From positions 1 through 27,577 of the forward strand of contig JADYZI010000323.1 in the NCBI GenBank assembly GCA_020853255.1: a stretch of 27,577 bases of DNA, read 5' to 3'. Origin of the DNA: Acidobacteriota bacterium. GTDB lineage: Bacteria; Acidobacteriota; Blastocatellia; Pyrinomonadales; Pyrinomonadaceae. The notes beneath the pieces were generated by a model that worked only from the letters and a program-made list of their open reading frames with translations, searched no databases and was not told the origin of the DNA. The translations under genes and the position numbers were made by a program. Of the stretch, positions 7,815 through 13,752 are shown piece after piece (position 1 is the stretch's first letter; each line of letters begins with the position of its first letter).

Positions 7815-8492
7815 TCAGGCCGGCACCGTTTTACGGGAACGAGTGTGCCGGGCCATAGCCCTGAGCTGGTTTAGCAGCCGCTGAAAATCGAGATCATTGA
7901 GATGGGTTGACGATGTCTTGCCCTCGAACGAATCGGCGATGAACTGCTGATAGGCGGTTTTGTCGCCATCGACAATAAGGTCGAGTTCGGTGGCGAGAAC
8001 GTGCAGTTCGCGCAAGGCGGCGGCACGCGGATCGCTGTCGGTAGAGGCGACGGCAATGCCGCCAGTTTCGCGGAAGCGTTTGTGTGCGTGATAAAGGTTG
8101 ATGCCGACGGAACGGATGCCGAGGCGCGATGCCCGGGAACGGGCGACACTGTCGGCGAGGCGGACGTCGGCGATGCGGGTGCCGCCGGGCATTTCCTCGC
8201 CGATCGCGGCGGAATCGCTGACGGTGCGTGAGCGGCCGTCGGTGAGCATGACGGTGCATTCGCAGGTCGAACGTCCGTCGGCGGAGTGCGTAATGAGCGA
8301 ACAGTCGATAGTTTGAATGTCGGTGAGGCGAAGCGAGAGCAGCGAGACGGCCTCATAATCAAATATGGGGTTGAGATCGTCGCCCTCGAATGCGATCTGT
8401 GTTGGGTCAAGCAGGTGCCTTTGGCACAGGTCGGAGATGATGTTCATTTGCGGAAGTGAATATCGGCGAATTGGTGGTGCAGTCTCTGGCAT
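7815..8492 (-). CDS. Hypothetical early phage protein
   Basis: A 225-residue soluble protein that I cannot assign. The middle is beta-rich (TIDCSLITHSADGRSTCECTV), followed by GTRIADVRLADSVARSRASRLGI, a helical segment faintly like those of phage single-strand annealing proteins. That resemblance is only suggestive. The C-terminal half is helical. The start has AGGAG 7 nt upstream, which adjoins a family B hairpin. It lies just upstream of the transposase, so a role in replication or recombination is plausible. Confidence 0.75.
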   Translation of the reverse strand: MPETAPPIRRYSLPQMNIISDLCQRHLLDPTQIAFEGDDLNPIFDYEAVSLLSLRLTDIQTIDCSLITHSADGRSTCECTVMLTDGRSRTVSDSAAIGEEMPGGTRIADVRLADSVARSRASRLGIRSVGINLYHAHKRFRETGGIAVASTDSDPRAAALRELHVLATELDLIVDGDKTAYQQFIADSFEGKTSSTHLNDLDFQRLLNQLRAMARHTRSRKTVPA

Positions 8493-8506
8493 AAATAACT
8501 CCTATT

Positions 8507-8541
8507 AAGAACCCACCCGCGAACTCGGAGGTGGTACTGAC
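8507..8541. repeat. Family B hairpin repeat, copy 3
   Basis: A diverged copy: AAGAACCCACCCGC, a GAACTC centre, then GGAGGTGGTACTGAC. As with the other copies, on the minus strand it leads directly into the ribosome-binding site (TTAATAGGAG) of the next gene, which starts at 8492. Confidence 0.8.
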
Positions 8542-8558
8542 AAAATAATCCAAGCGGC

Positions 8559-8903
8559 TTAATGCTTGGTGAAATCCATAAAATCCGGCTCTTTTCGATG
8601 AGGCGGTTTGATGGCCCAGCGTTCGCTGCGTTCGGTATGGAGGCCGCGGATCGGCCGGGAAAACGGGCGATAGCGTGTTGGGAGCAGGCCGCACGGTTCG
8701 ATGTCCTTGATCGAGTCGATCGCGTCGGCGGTCCAATGACGTTTACAGCCGTCGGCAAGAAGCCGGTGGATGTCGCCGATCGAGAGCGGCGAGGCGGCGG
8801 CGTGGATAAGATCGCGGATCTGCCGGGCATAGGCACGGAAGGGCCGCGTGTCAAGATAGCTGCCGCTGTCAAAAAAGAAATCTTCTTCGGTCATACGTCC
8901 CAT
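8559..8903 (-). CDS. Hypothetical protein
   Basis: A 114-residue protein of unknown family. The N-terminus is acidic (MTEEDFFFDSG). A central segment (LIHAAASPLSIGDIHRLLADG) looks like a helix-turn-helix or winged-helix start, suggesting DNA binding. The tail is basic. The start is supported by GGGAG about 10 nt upstream, which overlaps the stop of the coiled-coil gene before it. Its stop lies 17 nt before a family B hairpin. Confidence 0.7.
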   Translation of the reverse strand: MGRMTEEDFFFDSGSYLDTRPFRAYARQIRDLIHAAASPLSIGDIHRLLADGCKRHWTADAIDSIKDIEPCGLLPTRYRPFSRPIRGLHTERSERWAIKPPHRKEPDFMDFTKH

Positions 8904-8916
8904 CGCTTCTTACTCC

Positions 8917-9831
8917 CTAGTCCAGGTCGATATCGTCGGAGAGTGCGGACGCGCGGTCGAGAAAGGTCGCGCGCCTTTCTTCATCGGTCATTTCCTCGAC
9001 CGGCTTCATTGCGGCGATCCGCTGGTCGCGTTCGCGGGTATCGGCAAGCGGTTTATGGACGCCGTAGGCATCGCTGAGCTTGTAGTAGAGGCCGACGATG
9101 GTCTCAAGATCAGCCGCCTTTGACGGCCGCTCGGAATCGTCAAGCTCGCCGACGGCCTCGATAAAATTGAAAAACGCAGAGACGACGCCCATGAGTGCCC
9201 GGTTGTAGCGGGGCGTTTCGGTGATGTGGTCGATCTGACGGCGGAGATGCTCGTTCTCCTGACTACCCTTTTGGATAGTCGCGTCCTGGTTTTCGATTTT
9301 CTTGTCCTTCGCGGCATTCTGATCCCGGAGGATTTGAAATGCGCCATTGTATGCTTCACATATCTGGACGATGGCCGTTCGGTCGTGCGCCGGAGCTTCA
9401 AAGTCGCCGATGCGAACCATGTCGCCGTCAAATTCGATCGTCGCCTGATTTGCCGCGAGGAGCTTTCGAATTCTTAGCGGGATTTTTTGCCCGTTGAGGA
9501 GATCGAACCGATCCGGCCCTTCGGCCATCAGGACCTTCTTTAGGTCATAAAATTTATTGTGCCCAAACTCGGGAACCTCATCGCTATCGAGGAATTCCAG
9601 AAAGGAGCCGTATCCCCAGGCATGCCAGTATTTCTTTTCCTCGACCTCCATCAGTCCCGTAATGTAGGCGGAGGAAAACGTACGGGCGGCGGCGTTGATC
9701 GTGCGCAGTGATCCGCGAAATTCGAATGCCTCTTCCTTGCGTCGCCCTTCAAATTCGGCGATCCGCTCGTCAAGGATCTCGCCCGCGATCTCTTCCTCGG
9801 CGGCTTTGATCTTTTGTAGATATTTGCTCAT
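8917..9831 (-). CDS. Coiled-coil phage protein, unknown function
   Basis: A 304-residue protein from the ATG at 9831 (MSKYLQKIK), chosen because AAAGGAG lies 5-6 nt upstream; a longer reading from 9873 has no such site. It starts with a charged helix, followed by WHAWGYGSFLEFLDS near 75-90, a segment like those in phage and plasmid proteins that act beside ParB or KilA-type proteins. A coiled coil follows near 180-215 (DKKIENQDATIQ). The C-terminus is acidic. No firm family is assigned. It may bind DNA, but this is inference. Confidence 0.75.
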   Translation of the reverse strand: MSKYLQKIKAAEEEIAGEILDERIAEFEGRRKEEAFEFRGSLRTINAAARTFSSAYITGLMEVEEKKYWHAWGYGSFLEFLDSDEVPEFGHNKFYDLKKVLMAEGPDRFDLLNGQKIPLRIRKLLAANQATIEFDGDMVRIGDFEAPAHDRTAIVQICEAYNGAFQILRDQNAAKDKKIENQDATIQKGSQENEHLRRQIDHITETPRYNRALMGVVSAFFNFIEAVGELDDSERPSKAADLETIVGLYYKLSDAYGVHKPLADTRERDQRIAAMKPVEEMTDEERRATFLDRASALSDDIDLD

Positions 9832-9843
9832 CAGTCTCCTTTT

Positions 9844-9933
9844 AAATTCCGAAAAAGGAATTTCCGTTTTCAATAGAATCAGTAACTTACCGACAAAACA
9901 GGGCTTTTAAATTCCTCTAAGAGGAATTTAAAA
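9844..9933. promoter_or_regulatory. Two related A/T hairpins flanking an intergenic gap
   Basis: A perfect 13-bp inverted repeat lies at 9905-9933 (TTTTAAATTCCTC with GAGGAATTTAAAA, 3-nt loop). A shorter relative lies at 9844-9863 (AAATTCC with GGAATTT, loop GAAAAA). On the minus strand the first begins at the stop codon of the 75-residue gene. The second ends right at AAAAGGAG, the ribosome-binding site of the coiled-coil gene. They may be RNA-processing, stability or translation-control structures; no U-tract typical of a terminator follows. Confidence 0.6.
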
Positions 9934-10155
9934 CAGCGACATAACCCTAACGGTGGAGGCGATCTCGCGCGGATCGGCGGAAGCGGCCACGGCAGCAAGG
10001 AGTAGCTCGATCGGCACGGCGAGTTCATCCAAACCTTCGGCGTGCAAAGCTCTGGCGGCCGTGTGAAGGATCGCCGTCGCGGCCCCTTTTTTGAATGCGG
10101 GGTGCTGTGTGATATCTGGTTCAACGTTTCTATCCATTCTGTTTTCTGTGTTCAT
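9928..10155 (-). CDS. Small hypothetical protein
   Basis: A 75-residue protein starting at MNTENRMDRN. The ATG at 10155 is chosen since it overlaps the upstream stop (ATGA) and follows GGGAGAAAT. The rest is an Ala/Leu-rich helical segment (AARALHAEGLDELAVPIELLLAAVAAS) that is amphipathic rather than clearly membrane-spanning. No family is recognised. Its stop codon lies in the left arm of a 13-bp inverted repeat. Confidence 0.65.
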   Translation of the reverse strand: MNTENRMDRNVEPDITQHPAFKKGAATAILHTAARALHAEGLDELAVPIELLLAAVAASADPREIASTVRVMSLF

Positions 10156-10433
10156 ATTTCTCCCTTTTTTGCACTTAGGCTGACGGCAAGCCGGGTAAAT
10201 CGTTGTCCGATTGTCCATTCGCCCCGTTCGTTCTGGACGGCCCAGCCGCGGAAGCGGAGCGTTTTTAGGACGCGGTCGGCGGCGTCGCGGGTCAGGGCTG
10301 TCCGCTGCATGATGCGGTGGACGCTAACCGGTTCGAAGGCGGTGCCTTCGAGAGCTTCGAGAACGACGAGGCCCTTTGTGAGTGCCGTGATCTCGTAGAG
10401 GCGATCGTCGCGTTTAGTCCTGGTCGAGGTCAT
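10152..10433 (-). CDS. Winged-helix DNA-binding protein, IclR-N-terminal-like
   Basis: A 93-residue protein from ATG 10433. Residues about 15-75 match the winged-helix fold seen at the N-terminus of IclR-type regulators: ALTKGLVVLEALEG, then PVSVHRIMQRTALTRDAADRVLKTL as the HTH, then a wing ending GEWTIGQ. No effector domain is present, so it is probably a small phage transcription factor. It overlaps a 32-codon reading frame upstream and the next gene downstream (4 nt). An alternative TTG start at 10451 is less likely. Confidence 0.8.
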   Translation of the reverse strand: MTSTRTKRDDRLYEITALTKGLVVLEALEGTAFEPVSVHRIMQRTALTRDAADRVLKTLRFRGWAVQNERGEWTIGQRFTRLAVSLSAKKGEI

Positions 10434-10512
10434 AATTGATAAATGCGTCAAGCAGCGTGAGCAGCAAGGCCGCGAATGTAAATGCGCCGAGAATCAAAAG
10501 TGCTGTGAACAT
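10414..10512 (-). CDS. Putative 32-residue single-span membrane peptide
   Basis: A short frame from ATG 10512 to TAA 10414 encodes one hydrophobic helix (FTALLILGAFTFAALLLTLL) with a short acidic tail (YDLDQD). It overlaps the start of the winged-helix gene, which could couple their translation. No strong Shine-Dalgarno site is seen (AAAGCA precedes the ATG). Its start lies about 20 nt after the end of the tandem pseudoknot-like elements on the same strand. The hydrophobicity supports it being real, but it may also be chance. Confidence 0.45.
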   Translation of the reverse strand: MFTALLILGAFTFAALLLTLLDAFINYDLDQD

Positions 10513-10532
10513 TGCTTTATATTCAAAAAATG

Positions 10533-10682
10533 CCGGAGGGCTCTAACTCACGTAAGACCGCCGCTTCCCTCCGGGCGTGTTTATCGAGCGGCGGAATGCC
10601 GATAAGAAACTATTTTTTCAAAATGCCGAGGGCCAAGTCGCTGTAAGACCGCCGCAACCCTCGGGCGCTATTTGTGCGGCGG
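10533..10682 (-). ncRNA. Tandem pseudoknot-like RNA elements (candidate leader)
   Basis: Two related units of about 60 nt. Unit A has arms CCGGAGGG (10533-10540) with CCCTCCGG (10567-10574) and CCGCCGC (10558-10564) with GCGGCGG (10588-10594), interleaved as in an H-type pseudoknot. Unit B has CCGAGGG (10626-10632) with CCCTCGG (10658-10664) and CCGCCGC (10649-10655) with GCGGCGG (10676-10682). One stem base pair differs in a compensatory way between units, and GTAAGA before CCGCCGC is kept. Read on the minus strand they form the leader of the 32-codon peptide and downstream genes. The strand is inferred from the genes. I match it to no known RNA class. Confidence 0.55.
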
Positions 10683-10686
10683 AATG

Positions 10687-11295
10687 TCATTTGTCGAGAA
10701 GAACCACCCCGTCAGCCGAAGCGGCTGCCACCCCTCCTTGGTAAGGAGGGGAGTCTGAAAGATCGCGCCAGAAATCGAGTTCGAGCTGTTCGGCAAAGAG
10801 CGGAAAATTTGCCTTTGCCACGCGATGGATGGTGGTCAACTGTGTGATCGGTGCCGACCGGGCACGGCTGACCCACCGGGAAAAATCGTCAAGCTCGGTA
10901 ATGATCCAGTAACCGGACGGCACGTCCTTGCGGCTGCCGACGGGCAGGAGCCACTCGCGGCGAAGCACCTCAACGGTCGAATGGAGATTGCGGAGCTTAT
11001 GGACCGAATAATCAAAATGCACACGGATAAGTTCGGAACGTTCGCAGGGAACGGCGGACGAGAACCGCGTAAGGAACCGGGCAAGGTCGAACGCTTTTGC
11101 ATTGACAGGCCCGCGGGCCGCGGCAACACGCAGGGCCGCACGCCCGAAAACATGAGCGGCGGGGCCGGGCTGGTTGTGCGGCTGGACGCGAAGCAGCGGG
11201 CAGCGTTCGATGCGGCCCTGCGGGCTGATCGAAACATGCGTGTCCGCGCAGACAATGCAGCGGGCGATGTATTCAAAAAGCGGTTCGTTGCGCAT
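10687..11295 (-). CDS. Hypothetical zinc-ribbon/wHTH-like protein with repeat-derived tail
   Basis: A 202-residue protein from ATG 11295, chosen for AAGGAG about 7 nt upstream. The N-terminus has CIVCADTH and a later Cys (ERCPLL), a possible zinc site. The C-terminal half (VEVLRREWLLPVGSRKD, WIITELDDFSRWVSRARSA) resembles a winged-helix fold. The last about 22 residues (PPYQGGVAAASADGVV) come from family A repeat copy 2, so the native C-terminus seems to have been replaced. No family is assigned. It overlaps the end of the upstream zinc-finger gene. Confidence 0.65.
   Translation of the reverse strand: MRNEPLFEYIARCIVCADTHVSISPQGRIERCPLLRVQPHNQPGPAAHVFGRAALRVAAARGPVNAKAFDLARFLTRFSSAVPCERSELIRVHFDYSVHKLRNLHSTVEVLRREWLLPVGSRKDVPSGYWIITELDDFSRWVSRARSAPITQLTTIHRVAKANFPLFAEQLELDFWRDLSDSPPYQGGVAAASADGVVLLDK
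10701..10752 (+). repeat. Family A two-hairpin repeat, copy 2
   Basis: Outer block GAACCACCCC, inner hairpin CAGCC-GAAGC-GGCTG and terminal hairpin CCCCTCCTT-GGT-AAGGAGGGG. It lies at the 3' end of a minus-strand gene and supplies its C-terminal codons. It has the same absolute orientation as the other four copies. Confidence 0.9.
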
Positions 11296-11509
11296 TTGAA
11301 AACTCCTTGATGGCCTGTTTGAACCGGACATCATCGCTTAAGATCGCGGCGGCTATGTCAGGAATGATGCGGCAGGCCGGGCAGTAGTGACGGGTGACGC
11401 CCTCATGCCAGTCGGCCTCGAACTGCGTCCATGACGCGTCGTCACGGCAGGCGGCGTATTTGCCGCAGTGGTCGCACTGGAAAATGGCGATGTCGGCGAT
11501 CATGGTCAT
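11273..11509 (-). CDS. Small zinc-finger-like protein
   Basis: A 78-residue protein from ATG 11509, which overlaps the upstream stop as TAATG. It has two CxxC pairs, CDHC near residues 12-15 and CPAC near 43-46, plus a further Cys at 21 and several His, consistent with a zinc ribbon. The much longer reading of the same frame upstream is very Arg/Pro/His-rich and is a shadow of the gene before it. Function unknown. Confidence 0.7.
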   Translation of the reverse strand: MTMIADIAIFQCDHCGKYAACRDDASWTQFEADWHEGVTRHYCPACRIIPDIAAAILSDDVRFKQAIKEFSNAQRTAF

Positions 11510-11727
11510 TATTCGATCACCTCCGCATTGAGAACGCCGCCGCGGCGGAGCCGTGCGCGGGCACGCTTGAATGCCCGGGAACGGAGGTCGGCACGTTCCG
11601 CGTCGCTGCGGCTGTGGAGCTGGGCGAGAATGTGGTGCTGCCCCTGGGCAAAGCCGACGACCCAGCCGATGATGATGCCGGCGAGAACGAGGCCGAGAAA
11701 GATGCCGATGGTGGTTAGATCTGTCAT
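11509..11727 (-). CDS. Small single-span membrane protein
   Basis: A 72-residue protein from ATG 11727, with the excellent site AAAGGAGGGCAGC upstream. Residues about 6-27 form one hydrophobic segment (IGIFLGLVLAGIIIGWVVGF). A basic helical tail (RSRAFKRARARLRRGG) follows, suggesting a membrane anchor with a cytoplasmic nucleic-acid or protein-binding tail. It overlaps both neighbours by 1-4 nt. It could affect superinfection or host functions, but no evidence shows this. Confidence 0.72.
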   Translation of the reverse strand: MTDLTTIGIFLGLVLAGIIIGWVVGFAQGQHHILAQLHSRSDAERADLRSRAFKRARARLRRGGVLNAEVIE

Positions 11728-11948
11728 GCTGCCCTCCTTTCGATCGAGGATCGCGGACCGGGCACCGCGGACCTGTGTTCGGAACAGAACCATTTGCCGG
11801 ACGGCAGTAGTGTCCAGCCGCCATCCTCGAAATATTCGACGGCCCCTGCCCATGTACCGTCAAAATCGCCCGGAAAAAGCCGGGCGTTGTATATCCCGTT
11901 GCGGAAACACTCGGTGCAGTTGACGACGAATTGAACGTTTACCTTCAT
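11724..11948 (-). CDS. Small Cys-containing hypothetical protein
   Basis: A 74-residue protein from ATG 11948 (MKVNVQFVVNCTEC). One CxxC pair near residues 11-14 and a third Cys near 55 with a His (WFCSEHR) could bind zinc. It overlaps the previous stop as TAATG and the next start as ATGA. Longer upstream readings of this frame are shadows. Confidence 0.68.
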   Translation of the reverse strand: MKVNVQFVVNCTECFRNGIYNARLFPGDFDGTWAGAVEYFEDGGWTLLPSGKWFCSEHRSAVPGPRSSIERRAA

Positions 11949-12235
11949 TATTCTGCACCTCCGTTTTTGACGGGATAGAGATGAAACATGACGCTGAAAT
12001 GCGCGCCGAGGCTGATGCTGATCTGGCCGCCCATTCCGTAGGTTGAAACTTGCAGGGCCGTGCAAGCCTGGTGTTCGTAATTAAGCCGGTCGATCTCCTG
12101 GCGGATCGACGCGATGAATGCCGCTTCGTTGTAAACGAGTTGATTGCTCTCGTCCTGCAGGAAGCGAAGGGCGAGATGCTGAAGCTTGTTCTTGGGCTGG
12201 TTGAAGCTCGCAAGATGAGAGAAGTATTTGATCAT
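11948..12235 (-). CDS. Hypothetical protein
   Basis: A 95-residue protein with the strong site AAAGGAGGCCGC before ATG 12235. The first half is helical (FIASIRQEIDRLNYEHQ), the second beta-rich with STYGMGGQISISLGAHFSVMF. No family is recognised. It overlaps the end of the GemA-like gene by 4 nt, and its ribosome-binding site sits next to a family B hairpin. Confidence 0.7.
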   Translation of the reverse strand: MIKYFSHLASFNQPKNKLQHLALRFLQDESNQLVYNEAAFIASIRQEIDRLNYEHQACTALQVSTYGMGGQISISLGAHFSVMFHLYPVKNGGAE

Positions 12236-12708
12236 GCGGCCTCCTTTGAAGAACCCACCCGCTCACGCGAGGTGGTTCTGACTTTGCGGTCGCGGGCGTT
12301 CATGGCCTTTAGGCCCTCGATCACCTTGTTGGTGTCGGCGGTGGTGCGGGGCGGAAAGTGTTTTATTATCCGCTCGGCAAGCGAGGCGAGGCCGGTGATG
12401 GTCATGCCGCGATTGGCGGCGAGGGTGTACATCAGGTCGAGGTGAGAGGCTTGCGCGATCTGTTTTACCCCGGCCTGCTGGCGGTGGAAATTGATCGTCC
12501 GGCGAGGCGTTCGGGATGAGAACATTGCCTCGCCCCCAAGATGGACGATCATTCGGTTGGCCTCATCGAATGAGAGCAACGAAAGACGTTCGACACGGCC
12601 GGCGGAAACATCGGCCGCAAGTGAGCGAAGATCTTCGTCGCCAAAGTCGCGAGACTTTGCAAGGGCGAAGATCGCCTTGAGCTGTTTGTATGTTTTGGGC
12701 TGAATCAT
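12232..12708 (-). CDS. GemA/Gp16-like early regulatory protein
   Basis: A 158-residue protein with the arrangement of Mu GemA (gp16, DUF1018). A helical N-terminus (KQLKAIFALAKSRDFGDEDLRSLAADVS) is followed by SLLSFDEANRMIVHLGG, then a second helical domain (DLMYTLAANRGM, LASLAERIIKHF). In Mu the protein alters host gene expression and DNA topology. The match is by pattern and context, not by a search. The start follows TAGGAG. The last about 12 residues (VRTTSRERVGSS) are encoded by a family B hairpin repeat. Confidence 0.6.
   Translation of the reverse strand: MIQPKTYKQLKAIFALAKSRDFGDEDLRSLAADVSAGRVERLSLLSFDEANRMIVHLGGEAMFSSRTPRRTINFHRQQAGVKQIAQASHLDLMYTLAANRGMTITGLASLAERIIKHFPPRTTADTNKVIEGLKAMNARDRKVRTTSRERVGSSKEAA
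12249..12283. repeat. Family B hairpin repeat, copy 4
   Basis: Arms GAACCCACC and GGTGGTTC around CGCTCACGCGA, followed by TGAC. It overlaps the 3' end of the GemA-like gene, encoding its last residues. On the minus strand it runs into AAAGGAGG, the ribosome-binding site of the next gene. Confidence 0.85.
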
Positions 12709-12739
12709 GGTGACTCCTATAGTTAATGTGTGCTTCTAT

Positions 12740-12840
12740 GCCCTTACTTCGTGCGGGCTTCTGCCGGGCTTCCGTGCCCTTACTTCGTGCGGGCTTCTGC
12801 CAACGTGCGGGCTTCTGCCTATGACGTGCCGGGCTCTGCC
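12740..12840. repeat. Family C repeat cluster
   Basis: Two identical 26-bp copies (12740-12765 and 12776-12801) of GCCCTTACTTCGTGCGGG plus CTTCTGCC, then two partial copies (ACGTGCGGGCTTCTGCC near 12803-12819 and ACGTGCCGGGCTCTGCC near 12824-12840). They fill the gap between the CII-like gene and the GemA-like gene. A related single copy lies at 3273-3298. Unit spacing is irregular and no spacers of CRISPR type are present. Confidence 0.85.
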
Positions 12841-12842
12841 AA

Positions 12843-13283
12843 CTATTCCTCTTCCATCGCGATGACGAGGGCGAGGGCCTGTTCCAGGGCACGGCGCGCC
12901 TGGGCAACTTCGACGGTGCATTGTTTGACTGAACGACGGCCTGCCAATGCCGAGCAGGCCTCGCCGCACTCGCGGCTGACGACGCTGAGCTGTGCGAGCA
13001 GATCGTAAACGGAGATCTTGCCTTCGACGGGCGAAACATGCCGGTGGTACATGCGCTGGTAGCGGTCGCCGACCATGCGGACAACATCCGGGTTGCGATC
13101 AAGATTCCACTCGCAAAAGAGATCGAGCCGGTCGATGGTGTTACGGGTGCCGGTGGCAGTGAGGTCTTTGCCGCTGGGACGCCGTTCGGCGTAGAGCAGC
13201 GACTGCGTTAGACCGGTGAACTCGGCGACGGACCTGACAGAATTGTCCGGGACGAGGAGCCGCATCAGCTCGTGAGATTCCAT
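12843..13283 (-). CDS. CII-like phage regulatory protein
   Basis: A 146-residue protein from ATG 13283, supported by AAGGAG 10-11 nt upstream. The N-terminal half has a helix-turn-helix-like segment (VRSVAEFTGLTQSLLYAERRPSG) and then FCEWNLDRN. The C-terminal half is helical with paired Cys (SRECGEACSAL) and ends in an Ala-rich helix. Layout and position next to the Cro/Ner-like gene resemble CII-type phage activators, but the family is not certain. Three hairpins, including a terminator-like one, lie in its leader. Confidence 0.6.
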   Translation of the reverse strand: MESHELMRLLVPDNSVRSVAEFTGLTQSLLYAERRPSGKDLTATGTRNTIDRLDLFCEWNLDRNPDVVRMVGDRYQRMYHRHVSPVEGKISVYDLLAQLSVVSRECGEACSALAGRRSVKQCTVEVAQARRALEQALALVIAMEEE

Positions 13284-13307
13284 TTGTATTGATTGCTCCT
13301 TCAAAAG

Positions 13308-13389
13308 GGCCGCTGTAATCGCGGCCGAAATCTGCAGTTCCCGAAAACGGGCAAAAAAAATTAGGCTACCGGTGGTGAATCGGTACCTA
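13308..13389 (-). terminator. Terminator-like hairpin cluster after the Ner-like gene
   Basis: On the minus strand TAGGTACCG (13389-13381) pairs with CGGTAGCCTA (13371-13362, one bulged base). A T8 run (13360-13353) follows almost directly, so this looks like a rho-independent terminator. Two more hairpins follow: GCCCG-TTTT-CGGG (13351-13340) and GGCCGC-GATTACA-GCGGCC (13326-13308), the latter followed by CTTTT and then AAGGAG. The cluster separates the first early gene from the rest and may act as an attenuator. Confidence 0.7.
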
Positions 13390-13401
13390 TTGACCTCGTT
13401 G

Positions 13402-13653
13402 CTACGCGGCCAGACGGCGCATTCGCTCACGAACGCCCGGAACCCAGGCAGGCTGGTCGACCGTGACGCCGAACTTGCTCTTGAGCCATTTCGCGTAGAT
13501 CGGGTACCAGCGAGCCCCGGCGATCAACTGCCGCAACATTACGTCGGCAGAGTTGAGCGTGATTCCCGGGAAGTCTTCCTGCATCGTCTTGGCGACATCG
13601 CTGATCCGCAGGCCGCGATCTTCGAAGTGGCGTTTAATTTGCTTTTCGTTCAT
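13402..13653 (-). CDS. Ner/Cro-like small DNA-binding protein
   Basis: An 83-residue basic protein, first gene of the leftward block and divergent from the repressor, which is the usual place of Cro or Ner. The N-terminal region (LRISDVAKTMQEDFPGITLNSADVMLRQLI) could be a helix-turn-helix, followed by WYPIYAKWLKSKFGV. The start has AAGGA about 9 nt upstream. A role as a repressor of the lysogenic or early promoter is inferred from position. A terminator-like hairpin follows the gene. Confidence 0.65.
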   Translation of the reverse strand: MNEKQIKRHFEDRGLRISDVAKTMQEDFPGITLNSADVMLRQLIAGARWYPIYAKWLKSKFGVTVDQPAWVPGVRERMRRLAA

Positions 13654-13702
13654 GTTAAAATCCTTGCCCTATGCTTTTGTTTCTAAGCAAGGGACAAGGG
13701 CT

Positions 13703-13730
13703 ATTGTAGACGGTTGTTAACAAATGTCAA
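13703..13730 (-). promoter_or_regulatory. Early leftward promoter
   Basis: On the minus strand a perfect -35 box TTGACA (13730-13725) and a -10 box TACAAT (13708-13703) are separated by 16 bp. This predicts a strong sigma-70-type promoter for the leftward block. The -35 box overlaps the repressor's ATG (13724-13726), so repressor bound here would block the early genes and possibly its own. Confidence 0.75.
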
Positions 13731-13752
13731 GTGAAAAATTAACGGTCGTTAA
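13710..13752. promoter_or_regulatory. Candidate repressor operators
   Basis: A direct repeat ACGGTTGTTAA (13710-13720) and ACGGTCGTTAA (13742-13752), spaced 32 bp, about three helical turns. The first sits between the -35 and -10 boxes of the early promoter; the second lies in the first codons of the repressor. These are the natural candidates for repressor or Ner-like protein binding. Confidence 0.5.

Noticed and set aside
10533..10682. Assignment of the tandem elements to a known class such as glutamine, preQ1, fluoride, twister or pistol RNAs.
   Set aside because: Stem order and conserved bases that I could recall did not fit any of these, so no class is claimed.
11510..11863. Upstream extension of the small zinc-finger gene to a 196-residue protein.
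   Set aside because: The extension is an Arg/His/Pro-rich shadow of the membrane-protein gene; the TAATG start at 11509 fits the operon.
12740..12840. Possible CRISPR array.
   Set aside because: Units differ in length, spacing is irregular and very short, and a matching single unit lies elsewhere at 3273. No cas genes are present. It is an interspersed repeat cluster.
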